Shown here piece after piece: positions 56,136 to 64,000 of a stretch of 64,000 nt of DNA. The notes beneath the pieces are model-generated. The model was not told where the DNA came from, searched no databases, and saw only the letters and a list, made by a program, of their open reading frames with translations. This DNA is from Streptomyces sp. NBC_01275 (GTDB lineage Bacteria > Actinomycetota > Actinomycetes > Streptomycetales > Streptomycetaceae): positions 9,858,001 to 9,922,000 of the forward strand of contig NZ_JAPEOZ010000001.1 of the NCBI RefSeq assembly GCF_026340655.1, written 5' to 3'. Each line of letters starts with the position of its first letter. The stretch's first letter is position 1. The position numbers and the translations under genes were made by a program.

Positions 56136-58406
56136 ATGCCCCCTCAGGAGCACCCGCTCGCCCCGGCCGTCGTCCCCGCGTACCTCGACCCGGCGGCCCC
56201 CCTCGACACCCGCGTCGCCGATCTCCTCTCCCGGATGACCCTGCGCGAGAAGGTCGGTCAGCTCAACCAGCGGATGTACGGCTGGGACGCCTACCGTCGC
56301 ACCCCGGACGGGGACTTCGAGCTCACCGAGGCCCTGTACGCCGAGACCGAGCGCTTCGCAGGGCTCGGCGCCCTCTACGGGCTGATGCGCGCGGACGCCT
56401 GGTCCGGCGTCGGACACGGTGAAGGACCAGGCGCCCAGGACGGCGCCGGCCTCGCCGACCTGGTCCAGCGGCACGTCCTGGAGCACAGCCGGCTCCGTGT
56501 CCCCGCCCTGTTCGTCGAGGAGGTGCCGCACGGCCATATGGCCCTCGACGGCACGGTCCTCCCCGTCAACCTGGCTGTCGGCGCCACCTGGGACCCTGGC
56601 CTGTACGAGCGGGCCGCCGCCCACGCCGCCGCCGAACTGCGGGCCCGCGGCGGGCATGTCGCCCTCGTCTCGGCCCTCGACATCGCCCGCGATCCCCGCT
56701 GGGGCCGCACCGAGGAGTGCTACGGCGAGGACCCCCACCTCGCGGCCCGGCTGACGGAGGCGCTGGTCCGGGGCATGCAGGGCACGGGGGAGGTCTTCGC
56801 CGCCGACAAGGCCCCGGTCGTCCTCAAGCACTTCGCCGGGCAGGGAGCCACGGTCGGCGGCCGCAACTCCGCCGAGTCCGAGCTCGGGCTCCGTGAACTC
56901 CACGAGATCCACCTCCCCGCCGCCCGTGCCGGAATCCGCGCCGGGGCCGTCGCCGTCATGTCCGCGTACAACGAGGTCGACGGCGTGCCCTGCTCCGGCA
57001 ACCGTGCCCTCCTCACCGGTCTCCTGCGGGACCGCTGGGGTTTCGAGGGCCTGGTCATGGCCGACGGCCTGGCCGTGGACCGGCTGGCCCGCCTCACCGG
57101 CGACCCGGTCTCGGCTGGCGCCCTCGCGCTCAACGCCGGTGTCGACCTGAGCCTCTGGGACGAGGGCTTCACACATCTGGAGGAGGCGGTCGAACGCGGA
57201 CTGGTGCGCGAGGAGACCCTCGACACCGCCGTGGCCCGCGTCCTCCGCCTGAAGTTCCGTCTCGGGCTGTTCGAACAGCCCTACAGCACCGGCGAGTTGC
57301 CATCCGCCGAGCGGGGCAGGGACCTGAGCACCGCGCTCGCCCGCGCCGCGGTCACCCTCCTCCACAACGACGGCGGTGTCCTGCCCGTCCCGGCGACCGT
57401 CTCCCGTATCGCCGTCATCGGACCCCAATCCGCCACCGTTGTCCACCAGTTGGGCGACTACACGGCACCGCAGCGCCCCGGCGTCGGCAGCAGCGTCCTC
57501 GACGGTCTGCGCCGGCTCGCCCCGCCCGGCTTCGACGTCCGGCACGCCCGCGGCTGCGCGCTCACCGGCGACGACCTCTCCGGCATCCCCGAGGCGGTCG
57601 CCGAGGCCGCCGCCTGCGACCTGGCCGTGCTGGTGCTGGGCGGCAGCAGCGCCCGTACCCCCGACACGGAGTTCGACGCCAACGGGGCCGCGCGGACGGT
57701 CGTGTCGGAGATGACCTGCGGCGAGGGCGTCGACCTCGCCGGGCTGCGGCTGGGGGAGGCCCAGCACGCGCTGCTGGACGCGGTCACGGCCACCGGCACG
57801 CCCACCGCCGTCGTCCTCGTCCAGGGCCGACCGCACGCCGTCCCGGAGGCGGCGGACCGCGCCGCCGCGCTGCTCACCGCCTGGTATCCGGGCCCCTGGG
57901 GCGGCGACGCGGTCGCCGAGGTGCTCCTCGGGCTCACCGACCCCGCCGGCCGCCTCCCCGTCTCCATGCCGCGCTCGGCGGCCCAACTCCCCGTCTACTA
58001 CAACCACAAGGACACCGAGTACGGACGTTACGTCGACGAGAGCGCCGAGCCGCTCTTCTCCTTCGGGCACGGGCTGTCGTACACGACCTTCGCGTACGGC
58101 GAGCCCCGCGTGGCCGGGCGGACCGTCGAGGTCGACGTCGTCAACACAGGGGAGCGGCACGGGCGTACCGTCGTCCAGCTGTACATCCGCCGGCTGCGCA
58201 CCCCCACCTGGCCGCGCACCCTCGAACTGTGCGCGTTCGAGGGTGTCGCTCTCGCTCCCGGCCAGTGCCGTACGGTCGGCATGCGGCTCGCCGCCGACCT
58301 CGGCGCGGTCGAGATCCGGGTCGCCGCGTCGGCGCGCGAGGCGCAGACCGCCGTACCGCTGGTGTTCGATCAGAGCTTCACGGCCCCCGCCGACACCCCC
58401 TTGTAG
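56136..58406 (+). CDS. GH3 beta-glucosidase-type glycosidase
   Basis: A 756-aa three-domain family 3 glycosidase. N-terminal barrel with KVGQLNQRMYGWDAYRR, VPHGHMALDGTVLPVN, DPRWGRTEECYGEDPHL, LKHFAGQGATVGGRNSAESE and the nucleophile Asp310 (LVMADGLAVDRL); the alpha/beta sandwich carries VTLLHNDGGVLPV and GVDLAGLRLGEAQHALL; the C-terminal fibronectin-like domain begins near 660 after LFSFGHGLSYTTFAYG. No signal peptide. Downstream of the kinase on the same strand. Its 3' end overlaps the convergent permease gene by 37 bases. Confidence 0.92.
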   Translation: MPPQEHPLAPAVVPAYLDPAAPLDTRVADLLSRMTLREKVGQLNQRMYGWDAYRRTPDGDFELTEALYAETERFAGLGALYGLMRADAWSGVGHGEGPGAQDGAGLADLVQRHVLEHSRLRVPALFVEEVPHGHMALDGTVLPVNLAVGATWDPGLYERAAAHAAAELRARGGHVALVSALDIARDPRWGRTEECYGEDPHLAARLTEALVRGMQGTGEVFAADKAPVVLKHFAGQGATVGGRNSAESELGLRELHEIHLPAARAGIRAGAVAVMSAYNEVDGVPCSGNRALLTGLLRDRWGFEGLVMADGLAVDRLARLTGDPVSAGALALNAGVDLSLWDEGFTHLEEAVERGLVREETLDTAVARVLRLKFRLGLFEQPYSTGELPSAERGRDLSTALARAAVTLLHNDGGVLPVPATVSRIAVIGPQSATVVHQLGDYTAPQRPGVGSSVLDGLRRLAPPGFDVRHARGCALTGDDLSGIPEAVAEAAACDLAVLVLGGSSARTPDTEFDANGAARTVVSEMTCGEGVDLAGLRLGEAQHALLDAVTATGTPTAVVLVQGRPHAVPEAADRAAALLTAWYPGPWGGDAVAEVLLGLTDPAGRLPVSMPRSAAQLPVYYNHKDTEYGRYVDESAEPLFSFGHGLSYTTFAYGEPRVAGRTVEVDVVNTGERHGRTVVQLYIRRLRTPTWPRTLELCAFEGVALAPGQCRTVGMRLAADLGAVEIRVAASAREAQTAVPLVFDQSFTAPADTPL

Positions 58407-59248
58407 AACCACCGCTGCGTGATGACGAACAGCACCAGCACCGGGATCACGGAGATCACCGAGCCGGCCATCACCACCCGCTGGTCGTAGCCGAACGACG
58501 AGCTCTGCAGCCGGGAGAGACCCAGGGTCAGCGTCATGTGGTCCTCGGAGCGCAGCACGATCAGCGGCCAGAGGAAGTCGTCCCAGGCGCTGATGAACGT
58601 GTTGACGGTGACCACCAGGATCGCGCCCCAGGCGGACGGCAGATACAGGTACCGGAAGCGCTGCCACTCGCCCGCCCCGTCGAGCATCGCCGAGTCCTCG
58701 ATCTCGCGGGGCACCGCCAGGAACGCGCCGCGCATCAGCAGGACGTTGATGGCCCCGACGAACCCGGGCAGCCAGACGCCGACCAGGTTGTCGACCAGGC
58801 CCAGGTCGCGGATGCTCAGGAACAGCGACACCATGATCGACTCGAAGGGGAACATCATGGAGGCGACCAGCACCACCCAGACCGCCTTGCGGCCCTTCCA
58901 GCCGGGCTTGGAGAGCATGTAGCCGGCCGTGGTGGAGAACAGCAGCTGGCTGGCGATCGACAGGACGACCACCAGCACGCTGTTCCTGATGTACGTGGCC
59001 ACCGGCACCTGTTCGAAGACCTGCCGGTAGGCCCGGAGCGTCGGATGGTGCGGCAGCAGCGAGGCGTTCGCCCCGAAGACGTCCTCGCCGGCGCTCTTCA
59101 GCGAGGCGAGCAGCTGCCAGACCAGCGGGCCGACGGTGAGGCCGAGCACGAGGAGCAACAGCAGGTAGCGGACGACCAGTTCGCGGGGGCGGCCGTAGTC
59201 CCGCCAGCGCGGGAGCGGGCGCCGGGGCTTCTCCACGGCGGTCGTCAT
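58370..59248 (-). CDS. Sugar ABC importer permease (MalG-like), glycan locus
   Basis: A 292-aa CUT1 permease with six hydrophobic segments and the EAA loop REIEDSAMLDGAGEWQRFRYLYLPSAWGAI (key: DGAG...LP). ATG at 59248 overlaps the MalF-like stop by four bases. Last gene of a three-gene importer operon; its terminal 37 bases are antisense to the end of the GH3 beta-glucosidase gene. No ATPase encoded nearby. Confidence 0.93.
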   Translation of the reverse strand: MTTAVEKPRRPLPRWRDYGRPRELVVRYLLLLLVLGLTVGPLVWQLLASLKSAGEDVFGANASLLPHHPTLRAYRQVFEQVPVATYIRNSVLVVVLSIASQLLFSTTAGYMLSKPGWKGRKAVWVVLVASMMFPFESIMVSLFLSIRDLGLVDNLVGVWLPGFVGAINVLLMRGAFLAVPREIEDSAMLDGAGEWQRFRYLYLPSAWGAILVVTVNTFISAWDDFLWPLIVLRSEDHMTLTLGLSRLQSSSFGYDQRVVMAGSVISVIPVLVLFVITQRWFYKGVSAGAVKL

Positions 59249-60264
59249 GACTCGTCCTCCTTGGTCACGCGCTGTGCCAGCAGGGTCAGCCCCAGCGTCA
59301 GCGCGAACAGGGCCACACTGACCGCCGAGCCGTACCCGGCGTTCCCGGTGAGCGGGTCCAGGCCGACGTCCCGGATGTAGAAGGGCAGGGTGCGGTCGGC
59401 GCCGCCGGGGCCGCCCGTGGAGCCGCCCAGCATGTAGATCTCGGTGAACACCCGCAGCGAGCCGATGCCGGTGAGCGTGCCGACCAGCATCATGGCCTGC
59501 CGCACGCCCGGCACGGTGATGTGCCAGAAGCGGCGGGCCGCGCCGGCGCCGTCCATGGACGCGGCCTCGTGCAGTTCCTTCGGCACGTTCCCGAGCGCGG
59601 CCAGGTAGAAGATCATGTACCAGCCGAGCCCCTTCCACAGCGTCAGGCCCATCGCGGACAGCAGGATCAGCCAGGAGTCGGACAGGAAGGGGACGGCGTC
59701 CTTGATCAGATGGGCCTTCTCCAGCCAGGTGTTGATCAGCCCGTCGTCGGCCAGCAGCCACTGCCAGCTCAGTCCCACGACCACGCTGGAGGCGAGGACG
59801 GGGGTGTAGAAGGCGGAGCGGAAGAAGCCGATGCCAGGCAGGTTCTTCTCCACCAGGACGGCCAGCAGCAACGGCAGCAGCACCATCAGCGGGACCACGA
59901 TCACCGCGTACAGCACGCTGTTGCGGGTGGCGAGCCAGAAGTCGGAGTCGCCCAGCATCCGGCTGTAGTTGTCGAAGCCCACGAAGGACGCGGCCCCGCC
60001 GAGCGGCTTGGCGTCGGTGAAGGACAGCAGGAGGGTGTTGAAGAAGGGGAACACCCCGAAGATCACCGCGCACGCGACCGCGGGGGCGGTCCACAGCCAG
60101 GGCAGCCACCAACGGCGGTACAGCGCCGCTCCGTTGGCGCCGGGAGCGGGGCCGGGCAGCAGGGCCCGGCCGAGGCGTCGTATGCGGGACGGGGCCGGGC
60201 CCGGCGCCGCGGCTGTGCACGGCGCACCGGACACGGACACCGGGTTCGCGGTCTCGGTCGCCAC
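59245..60264 (-). CDS. Sugar ABC importer permease (MalF-like), glycan locus
   Basis: A 339-aa CUT1 permease, six hydrophobic segments from about residue 48 (WLPWLWTAPAVACAVIFGVF), with EAA loop KELHEAASMDGAGAARRFWHITVPGVRQAM (key: EAASMDGAG). GTG at 60264 lies two bases after the binding-protein stop, with AGG in the end of that gene; no better start is seen. It would pair with the downstream MalG-like permease. Confidence 0.9.
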   Translation of the reverse strand: MATETANPVSVSGAPCTAAAPGPAPSRIRRLGRALLPGPAPGANGAALYRRWWLPWLWTAPAVACAVIFGVFPFFNTLLLSFTDAKPLGGAASFVGFDNYSRMLGDSDFWLATRNSVLYAVIVVPLMVLLPLLLAVLVEKNLPGIGFFRSAFYTPVLASSVVVGLSWQWLLADDGLINTWLEKAHLIKDAVPFLSDSWLILLSAMGLTLWKGLGWYMIFYLAALGNVPKELHEAASMDGAGAARRFWHITVPGVRQAMMLVGTLTGIGSLRVFTEIYMLGGSTGGPGGADRTLPFYIRDVGLDPLTGNAGYGSAVSVALFALTLGLTLLAQRVTKEDES

Positions 60265-60266
60265 CG

Positions 60267-61637
60267 TCAGCCTGCCTGCTTCAGCAGCTCGTTCGCCTTC
60301 GACTGGGCGTCCTTGACGGCCTGTGCGGGGCTCTTCTTGCCCTGCATGGCCAGTTGCACCTGGGCCACGATGGCGTTCTGCACGGCCGGGGAGAGGTTGG
60401 TCTGGTAGGCGGTGGTGGTCTTCAGCTGCTCGGCGACGAGCTTGCGGGCCGCGGAGAAGGGGTCGCTGCCGGTGACCTTCTGGAAGAACGGGTCGTTCAG
60501 GGAGGTCGTGGTCGTCGGGAAGATGACGACGGCCGGGTCCTTGCACCAGGCCGTCTGGTTCTCGGCGTTGGTGAGGAACTCGGCGAACGAGAGGGCGGCG
60601 GAGGCGTTCTTGCTGGTCGCCGCGACCGAGATGTACTGCGGGGCGGCGGTGGTGTGGCCGAGCTGGTCGAAGGGCTGCTGGCCGACGCCGGTCTTGGTGT
60701 ACACCGACGGGCTGTTCTGCTTGACGAAGCGCACGAAACTCGGGTTGGTCGAGCCGTAGGCGACCTTGCCCTGGCTGTAGAGCGTGGAGGGGTCGTTGCT
60801 GGAGGACAGCGAGTCCTTCGGCATCGCGCCCTCCTTGTACAGCTTCGCCATCCAGGCGACCCACTGCGTGGTCCTCGGGTCGTCGCCGAAGACGGCCGTC
60901 TTGCCGTCGTCGGTCAGGATCTTGACGTTCATCTGGTCCCAGTCGGCCGGGATCCGCCAGATCGGGTTGGCCATCGTCGCGTAGTACGTGCCGTCGGACG
61001 TCTTGGCGATCTTCTCGTAGTCGGCGAACAGCCCGAACAGGGTCGTCGGCGGCTTGTCCGGGTCGATCCCGGACTTCTTCAGCAGGTCGGTGTTGTACGT
61101 CAGGAGGATGCCGCCGGTGTACCAGGGGAGCGCGGTGTGCAGCGGCATGCCCGAAGCGTCCTTGAAGGTGCTGGAGTTCCAGAAGGCCGGCACGAAGGGC
61201 TTCGAGGCGTCGGGGTCCTTCACGCCCACGTTGAGCAGGTAGCCGGCCTTGGTGAGAGCCGTCGCCGTCTCGGAGTTGAGGTTGAGCACGTCCGGCAGCG
61301 TGCAGGCCTGGGCGTCGGCGACGGTGCGCTGGGTGAAGGTGTTGTCGCCGGGGTCGTCGATCCACTTGACCGAGGCGCCGGGGTGGGCCTTCTCGAAGTC
61401 CTTGATCACTCCGTTGAAGAAGTCGCCGAAGTCTTTCTTGAGGTTGGTCGTCTGGAAGGTGATCTTCCCTTTGACGTCCCCGGTGAGCTTCCCGGAGCCG
61501 ACGTTGCCCTTGTCGACCTTGCAGCCGCCGGCCGTGGCGTCCCCGCTGCCGGAGCTGCCCGACAGACCGCAGCCGGCGGCGGTCAGGGCCAGGGCGATGA
61601 CGCCCGCCACGGTTCCGGTCAGTCTTCCCGCATGCAT
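60267..61637 (-). CDS. Sugar ABC importer binding lipoprotein, glycan locus
   Basis: A 456-aa family 1 solute-binding protein. Sec signal peptide with lipobox TAAGC (Cys23), then a Ser/Gly linker and the binding fold (FFNGVIKDFEKAHPGASVKWID, LPDVLNLNSETATALTKAGYLL, LPWYTGGILLTYNTDLLKKSGID). ATG at 61637 has GGAGG seven bases upstream. First gene of the importer operon, preceded by an AT-rich operator-like region. Ligand inferred to be an oligosaccharide handled by the neighbouring GH38, GH5-like and GH3 enzymes. Confidence 0.92.
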   Translation of the reverse strand: MHAGRLTGTVAGVIALALTAAGCGLSGSSGSGDATAGGCKVDKGNVGSGKLTGDVKGKITFQTTNLKKDFGDFFNGVIKDFEKAHPGASVKWIDDPGDNTFTQRTVADAQACTLPDVLNLNSETATALTKAGYLLNVGVKDPDASKPFVPAFWNSSTFKDASGMPLHTALPWYTGGILLTYNTDLLKKSGIDPDKPPTTLFGLFADYEKIAKTSDGTYYATMANPIWRIPADWDQMNVKILTDDGKTAVFGDDPRTTQWVAWMAKLYKEGAMPKDSLSSSNDPSTLYSQGKVAYGSTNPSFVRFVKQNSPSVYTKTGVGQQPFDQLGHTTAAPQYISVAATSKNASAALSFAEFLTNAENQTAWCKDPAVVIFPTTTTSLNDPFFQKVTGSDPFSAARKLVAEQLKTTTAYQTNLSPAVQNAIVAQVQLAMQGKKSPAQAVKDAQSKANELLKQAG

Positions 61638-61811
61638 GGTGCCTCCTGCGATCCGTCAGCGGCCGCTTCGGGCCGCCGGCCCGAGCTGCCGCCCGAGTTG
61701 CTGGTTCAAATCACCAACTTGGACTTCGATTGATGAAAAGGTGGACCAGAATTCATCGGAGGTCAATGGCTTGCCGTGTTGCTTTTCGGTTCCGGGCGGT
61801 TACCGCCGTGT
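61638..61811. promoter_or_regulatory. Promoter/operator region of the glycan importer
   Basis: 174 bases, AT-rich in the centre. It contains GGTTCAAATCAC at 61703-61714 inside a larger inverted repeat TGGT(N7)ACCA (61702-61716), the exact complement of the motif at 55028-55039. Confidence 0.5.
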
Positions 61812-62735
61812 TCAGTGCCGGTGCTCGTGGTCGGGGTGGGACGGGTCGCCCGGGTGCTCGTGCCCCGCCGCGTACTCCACGCCCGCCCGGGCGCGGTCCA
61901 GCCAGTCGAAGAACGCCTGCCGGGCCACCCCCCGCCGCAACTCCCGCGCCACCTCGTCGCGGACCTCCGGGTACGGCAGCACGTCGGCGGGCCCCACGTC
62001 GCCGTACGGGTCGACGCCGAGCCGCAGCGCCTCCCGGGTCAGGAACCGGTCGCGATTGCGGTCGTAGTAGTCCCGTACGGCCCGCTCCGGGACCTGCTGC
62101 TCCGCCTCCAGCGCCGCCAACAGGGCGCGCGCGGCCGGGGAGTGGGCGAGCGCGACCGCCACGATGCTGCCCAGGTCGGCGACCTCGGTCCCGGACACCG
62201 CGAGCACCCGCGCCGGGGACACCTCGACCGGCGGCGCCAGCCCACGCTCCGCGCAGGCCCGGCGGGCGAGCTCGTCGGCGACCACGATCTGCGTGGCCCA
62301 CCGTCTGCGCTGCCGCTCGGCCCGCGCCAGCGCCTCCGTCCGTACCACCCGATCCCGCGCCGGAACGGCCGCCAACAAGGCGTCCACCCGCCCCGCCGAC
62401 ACCGCCTCCCCGCCCACGAGCGCCGCATGCCCGCTCATGCCGTCGTCTCCGCGGGCGGCCCGTCGACTGTGGCGCCGTTCGTGCGGGTCGGCGTCCCCGG
62501 GCCGCCTGGAGTCCGGGACGGCGTCGGCGTCCGCCCGTCTCTCGGGCTCGGCCTCGCCGCCCACCCGTCCGGCGGACCCGCTCTCGGCGTCGCCCCCGCC
62601 GCGGTCGCCGGTTCTCGCGGTCGGCCGGCTGTGCTGCCGCGGGGGTGGGCCGGGGGCGGGCCCCGCGTCCGGTACGGCGTCCGGGTGGTCCTCGGGCTCG
62701 GCCTCGCCGGCGGCCACGGCCGTGTGCCCGGTCAT
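61812..62735 (-). CDS. SurA-N-like (foldase/prolyl isomerase N-domain) small protein
   Basis: A 307-aa protein without signal peptide. The C-terminal half (from about residue 100) looks like the chaperone N-domain of SurA/PrsA foldases (EQQVPERAVRDYYDRNRDRFLTREALRLG, key: VxxYYDxNxDRF), but no parvulin catalytic domain follows; the end is His/Glu-rich (GHEHPGDPSHPDHEHRH). The first 90 residues are low-complexity and Gly/Pro/Glu-rich. The N-terminal MTGHTAVAAGEAE is echoed at MSGHAALVGGEAV (62437), a second possible start. ATG at 62735 overlaps the mannosidase stop by four bases, so it is coupled to it. Function unknown. Confidence 0.7.
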   Translation of the reverse strand: MTGHTAVAAGEAEPEDHPDAVPDAGPAPGPPPRQHSRPTARTGDRGGGDAESGSAGRVGGEAEPERRADADAVPDSRRPGDADPHERRHSRRAARGDDGMSGHAALVGGEAVSAGRVDALLAAVPARDRVVRTEALARAERQRRRWATQIVVADELARRACAERGLAPPVEVSPARVLAVSGTEVADLGSIVAVALAHSPAARALLAALEAEQQVPERAVRDYYDRNRDRFLTREALRLGVDPYGDVGPADVLPYPEVRDEVARELRRGVARQAFFDWLDRARAGVEYAAGHEHPGDPSHPDHEHRH

Positions 62736-64000
62736 TCGGTGACCTCCAGCACGACCGCCTCCGTGTAGGCCACGCAGCCGTGCCAGCCGGCCTTCGCCAT
62801 CAGCCAGTACGAGCCCGGGGGCACCGCCGAGCCGTCCACCTCGACCACGGACCGCAGTTCCTCCCCCGCGGGCACGGCGAAGCCCTGGCAGCCGGGTTCG
62901 ACACCGGCCCAGGCGCCCCAGGACGACACCGCCCACAGGGTTCCGTCGATCGGGCCCCGGGTGGTGTTGCGCACGCTCACCGGCACCCGGACCCGCTCAC
63001 CCCGGCGCACCGCGACCCGGTCGACGCCCAGCTCCAGCACCAGGCTCGGCCCGGTCCGTCCGTCCGGTCCGCCGTCCGGGGCCTCGCCCGGCACGTCCAG
63101 GGCGACCGTGTCCTCGTACGTCTGCCCGCCGTACGTCAGCCGCGCGGCGAGCCGGTGGCGGCCGGGGACCGGGTCCGGTGGGGGTGTGACGGTGACCTCG
63201 GTGAGGGTGAAGCCGCCTGGGCCGAGGGCGTACGGCAGTTCGGCGGGGTCGGCGGTCCAGCCGGGCGGGGCCTCCAGGGCCACCGTCCCCGACACCGGCG
63301 CGTCGGTCAGCTCGGAGGAGACCCGGACCGTCGCGGTGACCGGGCCGTCGGCGGTCAGCGCGGCCGGGGAGAGATAGACCGCCACGGGCAGGTTCCCCCT
63401 GGGCGCGGGACCCGAGTTGTGCAGCCAGTAGCGGGTGTGCACCGGCTGCGCGGGCTCGTGCGCGGCGACACCGGGACCCTCGACCCGCCCGTCGGCCGAC
63501 GGCGAGGCCAGCACGGTCGCCACCTGGAAGCCCGTCAGGTCCAGCTCCAACACGCCGTCCGGCCCGGGGGCCAGGGGCTCCCCGGGCCGTTCCAGCACAT
63601 CCGCCCGGGCGCCCTCGGTCCACGCCGAGGGGCCCGCCAGCAGCGCCCGCACCGGCCGTCCGTCCACCTCGTGCACCCGTACGACGACCCCCCGCGCGGG
63701 GTCGACGGGCGCGGTCCCGCCCCGGGCCAGCGGGGAGCCGGCCGGCTTCAGCGCGTCCAGCAGCACCCGGCCCTCGGGCTCCAGCCGCAGCAGGGCCCCC
63801 GTCCTCGGCAGGTCGGCCGGCGTCTCGCAGGGCCTGCGCAGCCGTGCGGTGAGCGGATGGTTGAAGGCATGTCCGGCGCGCGGCCAGCCCAGCTCACGCC
63901 AGTCGCCCTCGCCCGCGACGACCGCGTACTCGAAGGTGTGCGACCAGCGCTGCAGCTGGAAGCCGGAGCCGTCCGGGGCGGTGCGCCGGGGCGGGTCGAC
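62732..64000 (-). CDS. GH38-type alpha-mannosidase, C-terminal part (cut by window end)
   Basis: 423 codons open to the window end. The sequence GFQLQRWSHTFEYAVVAGEGDWRELGW with HAFNHPLTARL, then SAWTEGARADVLERPGEP and FQVATVL, matches the C-terminal beta-sandwich half of family 38 alpha-mannosidases. This is followed by about 200 residues of immunoglobulin-like beta domains with repeated V/T-rich strands (PVSGTVALEAPPGW, RVRVPVSVRNTTRG) ending at EAVVLEVTE. The catalytic barrel would lie beyond base 64000. First known gene of the minus-strand pair with the SurA-N-like protein. The GH38 assignment rests on C-terminal features only. Confidence 0.75.
   Translation of the reverse strand, partial: VDPPRRTAPDGSGFQLQRWSHTFEYAVVAGEGDWRELGWPRAGHAFNHPLTARLRRPCETPADLPRTGALLRLEPEGRVLLDALKPAGSPLARGGTAPVDPARGVVVRVHEVDGRPVRALLAGPSAWTEGARADVLERPGEPLAPGPDGVLELDLTGFQVATVLASPSADGRVEGPGVAAHEPAQPVHTRYWLHNSGPAPRGNLPVAVYLSPAALTADGPVTATVRVSSELTDAPVSGTVALEAPPGWTADPAELPYALGPGGFTLTEVTVTPPPDPVPGRHRLAARLTYGGQTYEDTVALDVPGEAPDGGPDGRTGPSLVLELGVDRVAVRRGERVRVPVSVRNTTRGPIDGTLWAVSSWGAWAGVEPGCQGFAVPAGEELRSVVEVDGSAVPPGSYWLMAKAGWHGCVAYTEAVVLEVTE

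Noticed and set aside
61742..61752. TGGACCA resembling a DasR (GlcNAc regulator) half-site upstream of the sugar-binding protein
   Set aside because: Only one half matches the palindromic DasR consensus; too weak to call, although the aminosugar context makes it worth a matrix search.

Overview
The window is high-GC (about 70% or more) actinobacterial DNA with third-position GC bias, frequent GTG starts, Tat and Sec lipoproteins, IdeR/DmdR-type iron boxes, and the SpoIIE/GAF/PAS, PucR, DeoR and sugar-ABC families usual in Streptomyces. It looks like accessory chromosome: one siderophore biosynthetic cluster followed by several catabolic loci. I saw no tRNA, rRNA, CRISPR array or insertion sequence.

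Region 1 (1-32.9 kb) is a coelichelin/scabichelin-like hydroxamate siderophore cluster. It holds an ornithine N5-monooxygenase (truncated by the window start), a formyltransferase, a three-gene Fe-siderophore importer (ATPase and two permeases), a very large NRPS of about 7,376 aa, an MbtH protein, a siderophore-binding lipoprotein and a two-gene ABC exporter. The NRPS has six modules: A-MT-T, C-A-T, C-A-MT-T, C-A-T, C-A-T, C-A-T-E. Adenylation codes read by eye suggest (formyl-hydroxy)ornithine, Ser, hydroxyornithine, Ser, Ser and an ornithine-type residue. Residues 1 and 3 would be N-methylated, the last one epimerised, and there is no thioesterase. Four iron boxes (1039, 5333, 5396, 32851) control the divergent units, so the cluster should be induced by iron starvation.

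Region 2 (32.9-35.0 kb) is a PAS-GAF-SpoIIE-HATPase phosphatase, convergent with the next locus.

Region 3 (35.0-41.8 kb) is an amino-acid catabolic locus: an amino-acid permease, an M20 amidohydrolase, a DavA-like C-N hydrolase and a DavB-like flavin 2-monooxygenase on the minus strand, divergent from a PucR-type regulator.

Region 4 (41.8-48.8 kb) is a carbohydrate locus: a sugar ABC importer on the minus strand, divergent from a DeoR regulator, a GH4 glycosidase and a clan-A-like TIM-barrel protein. It is followed by a glutamine-dependent asparagine-synthase-like enzyme and a thiolase homologue that lacks two of the three catalytic residues.

Region 5 (52.2-64.0 kb) is a glycan-utilisation locus: two GH3 enzymes, a GH5-like glycosidase, a BadF/NAGK-type kinase, a second sugar ABC importer, a SurA-N-like small protein and the C-terminal part of a GH38-type alpha-mannosidase that runs off the window. 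The gene set is reminiscent of N-glycan core degradation. An exact AT-rich 12-mer is shared by two of its promoter regions.

A recurrent oddity of the whole window is short tandem repeats (13-18 bp units) sitting at gene ends, in two cases including the stop codon.
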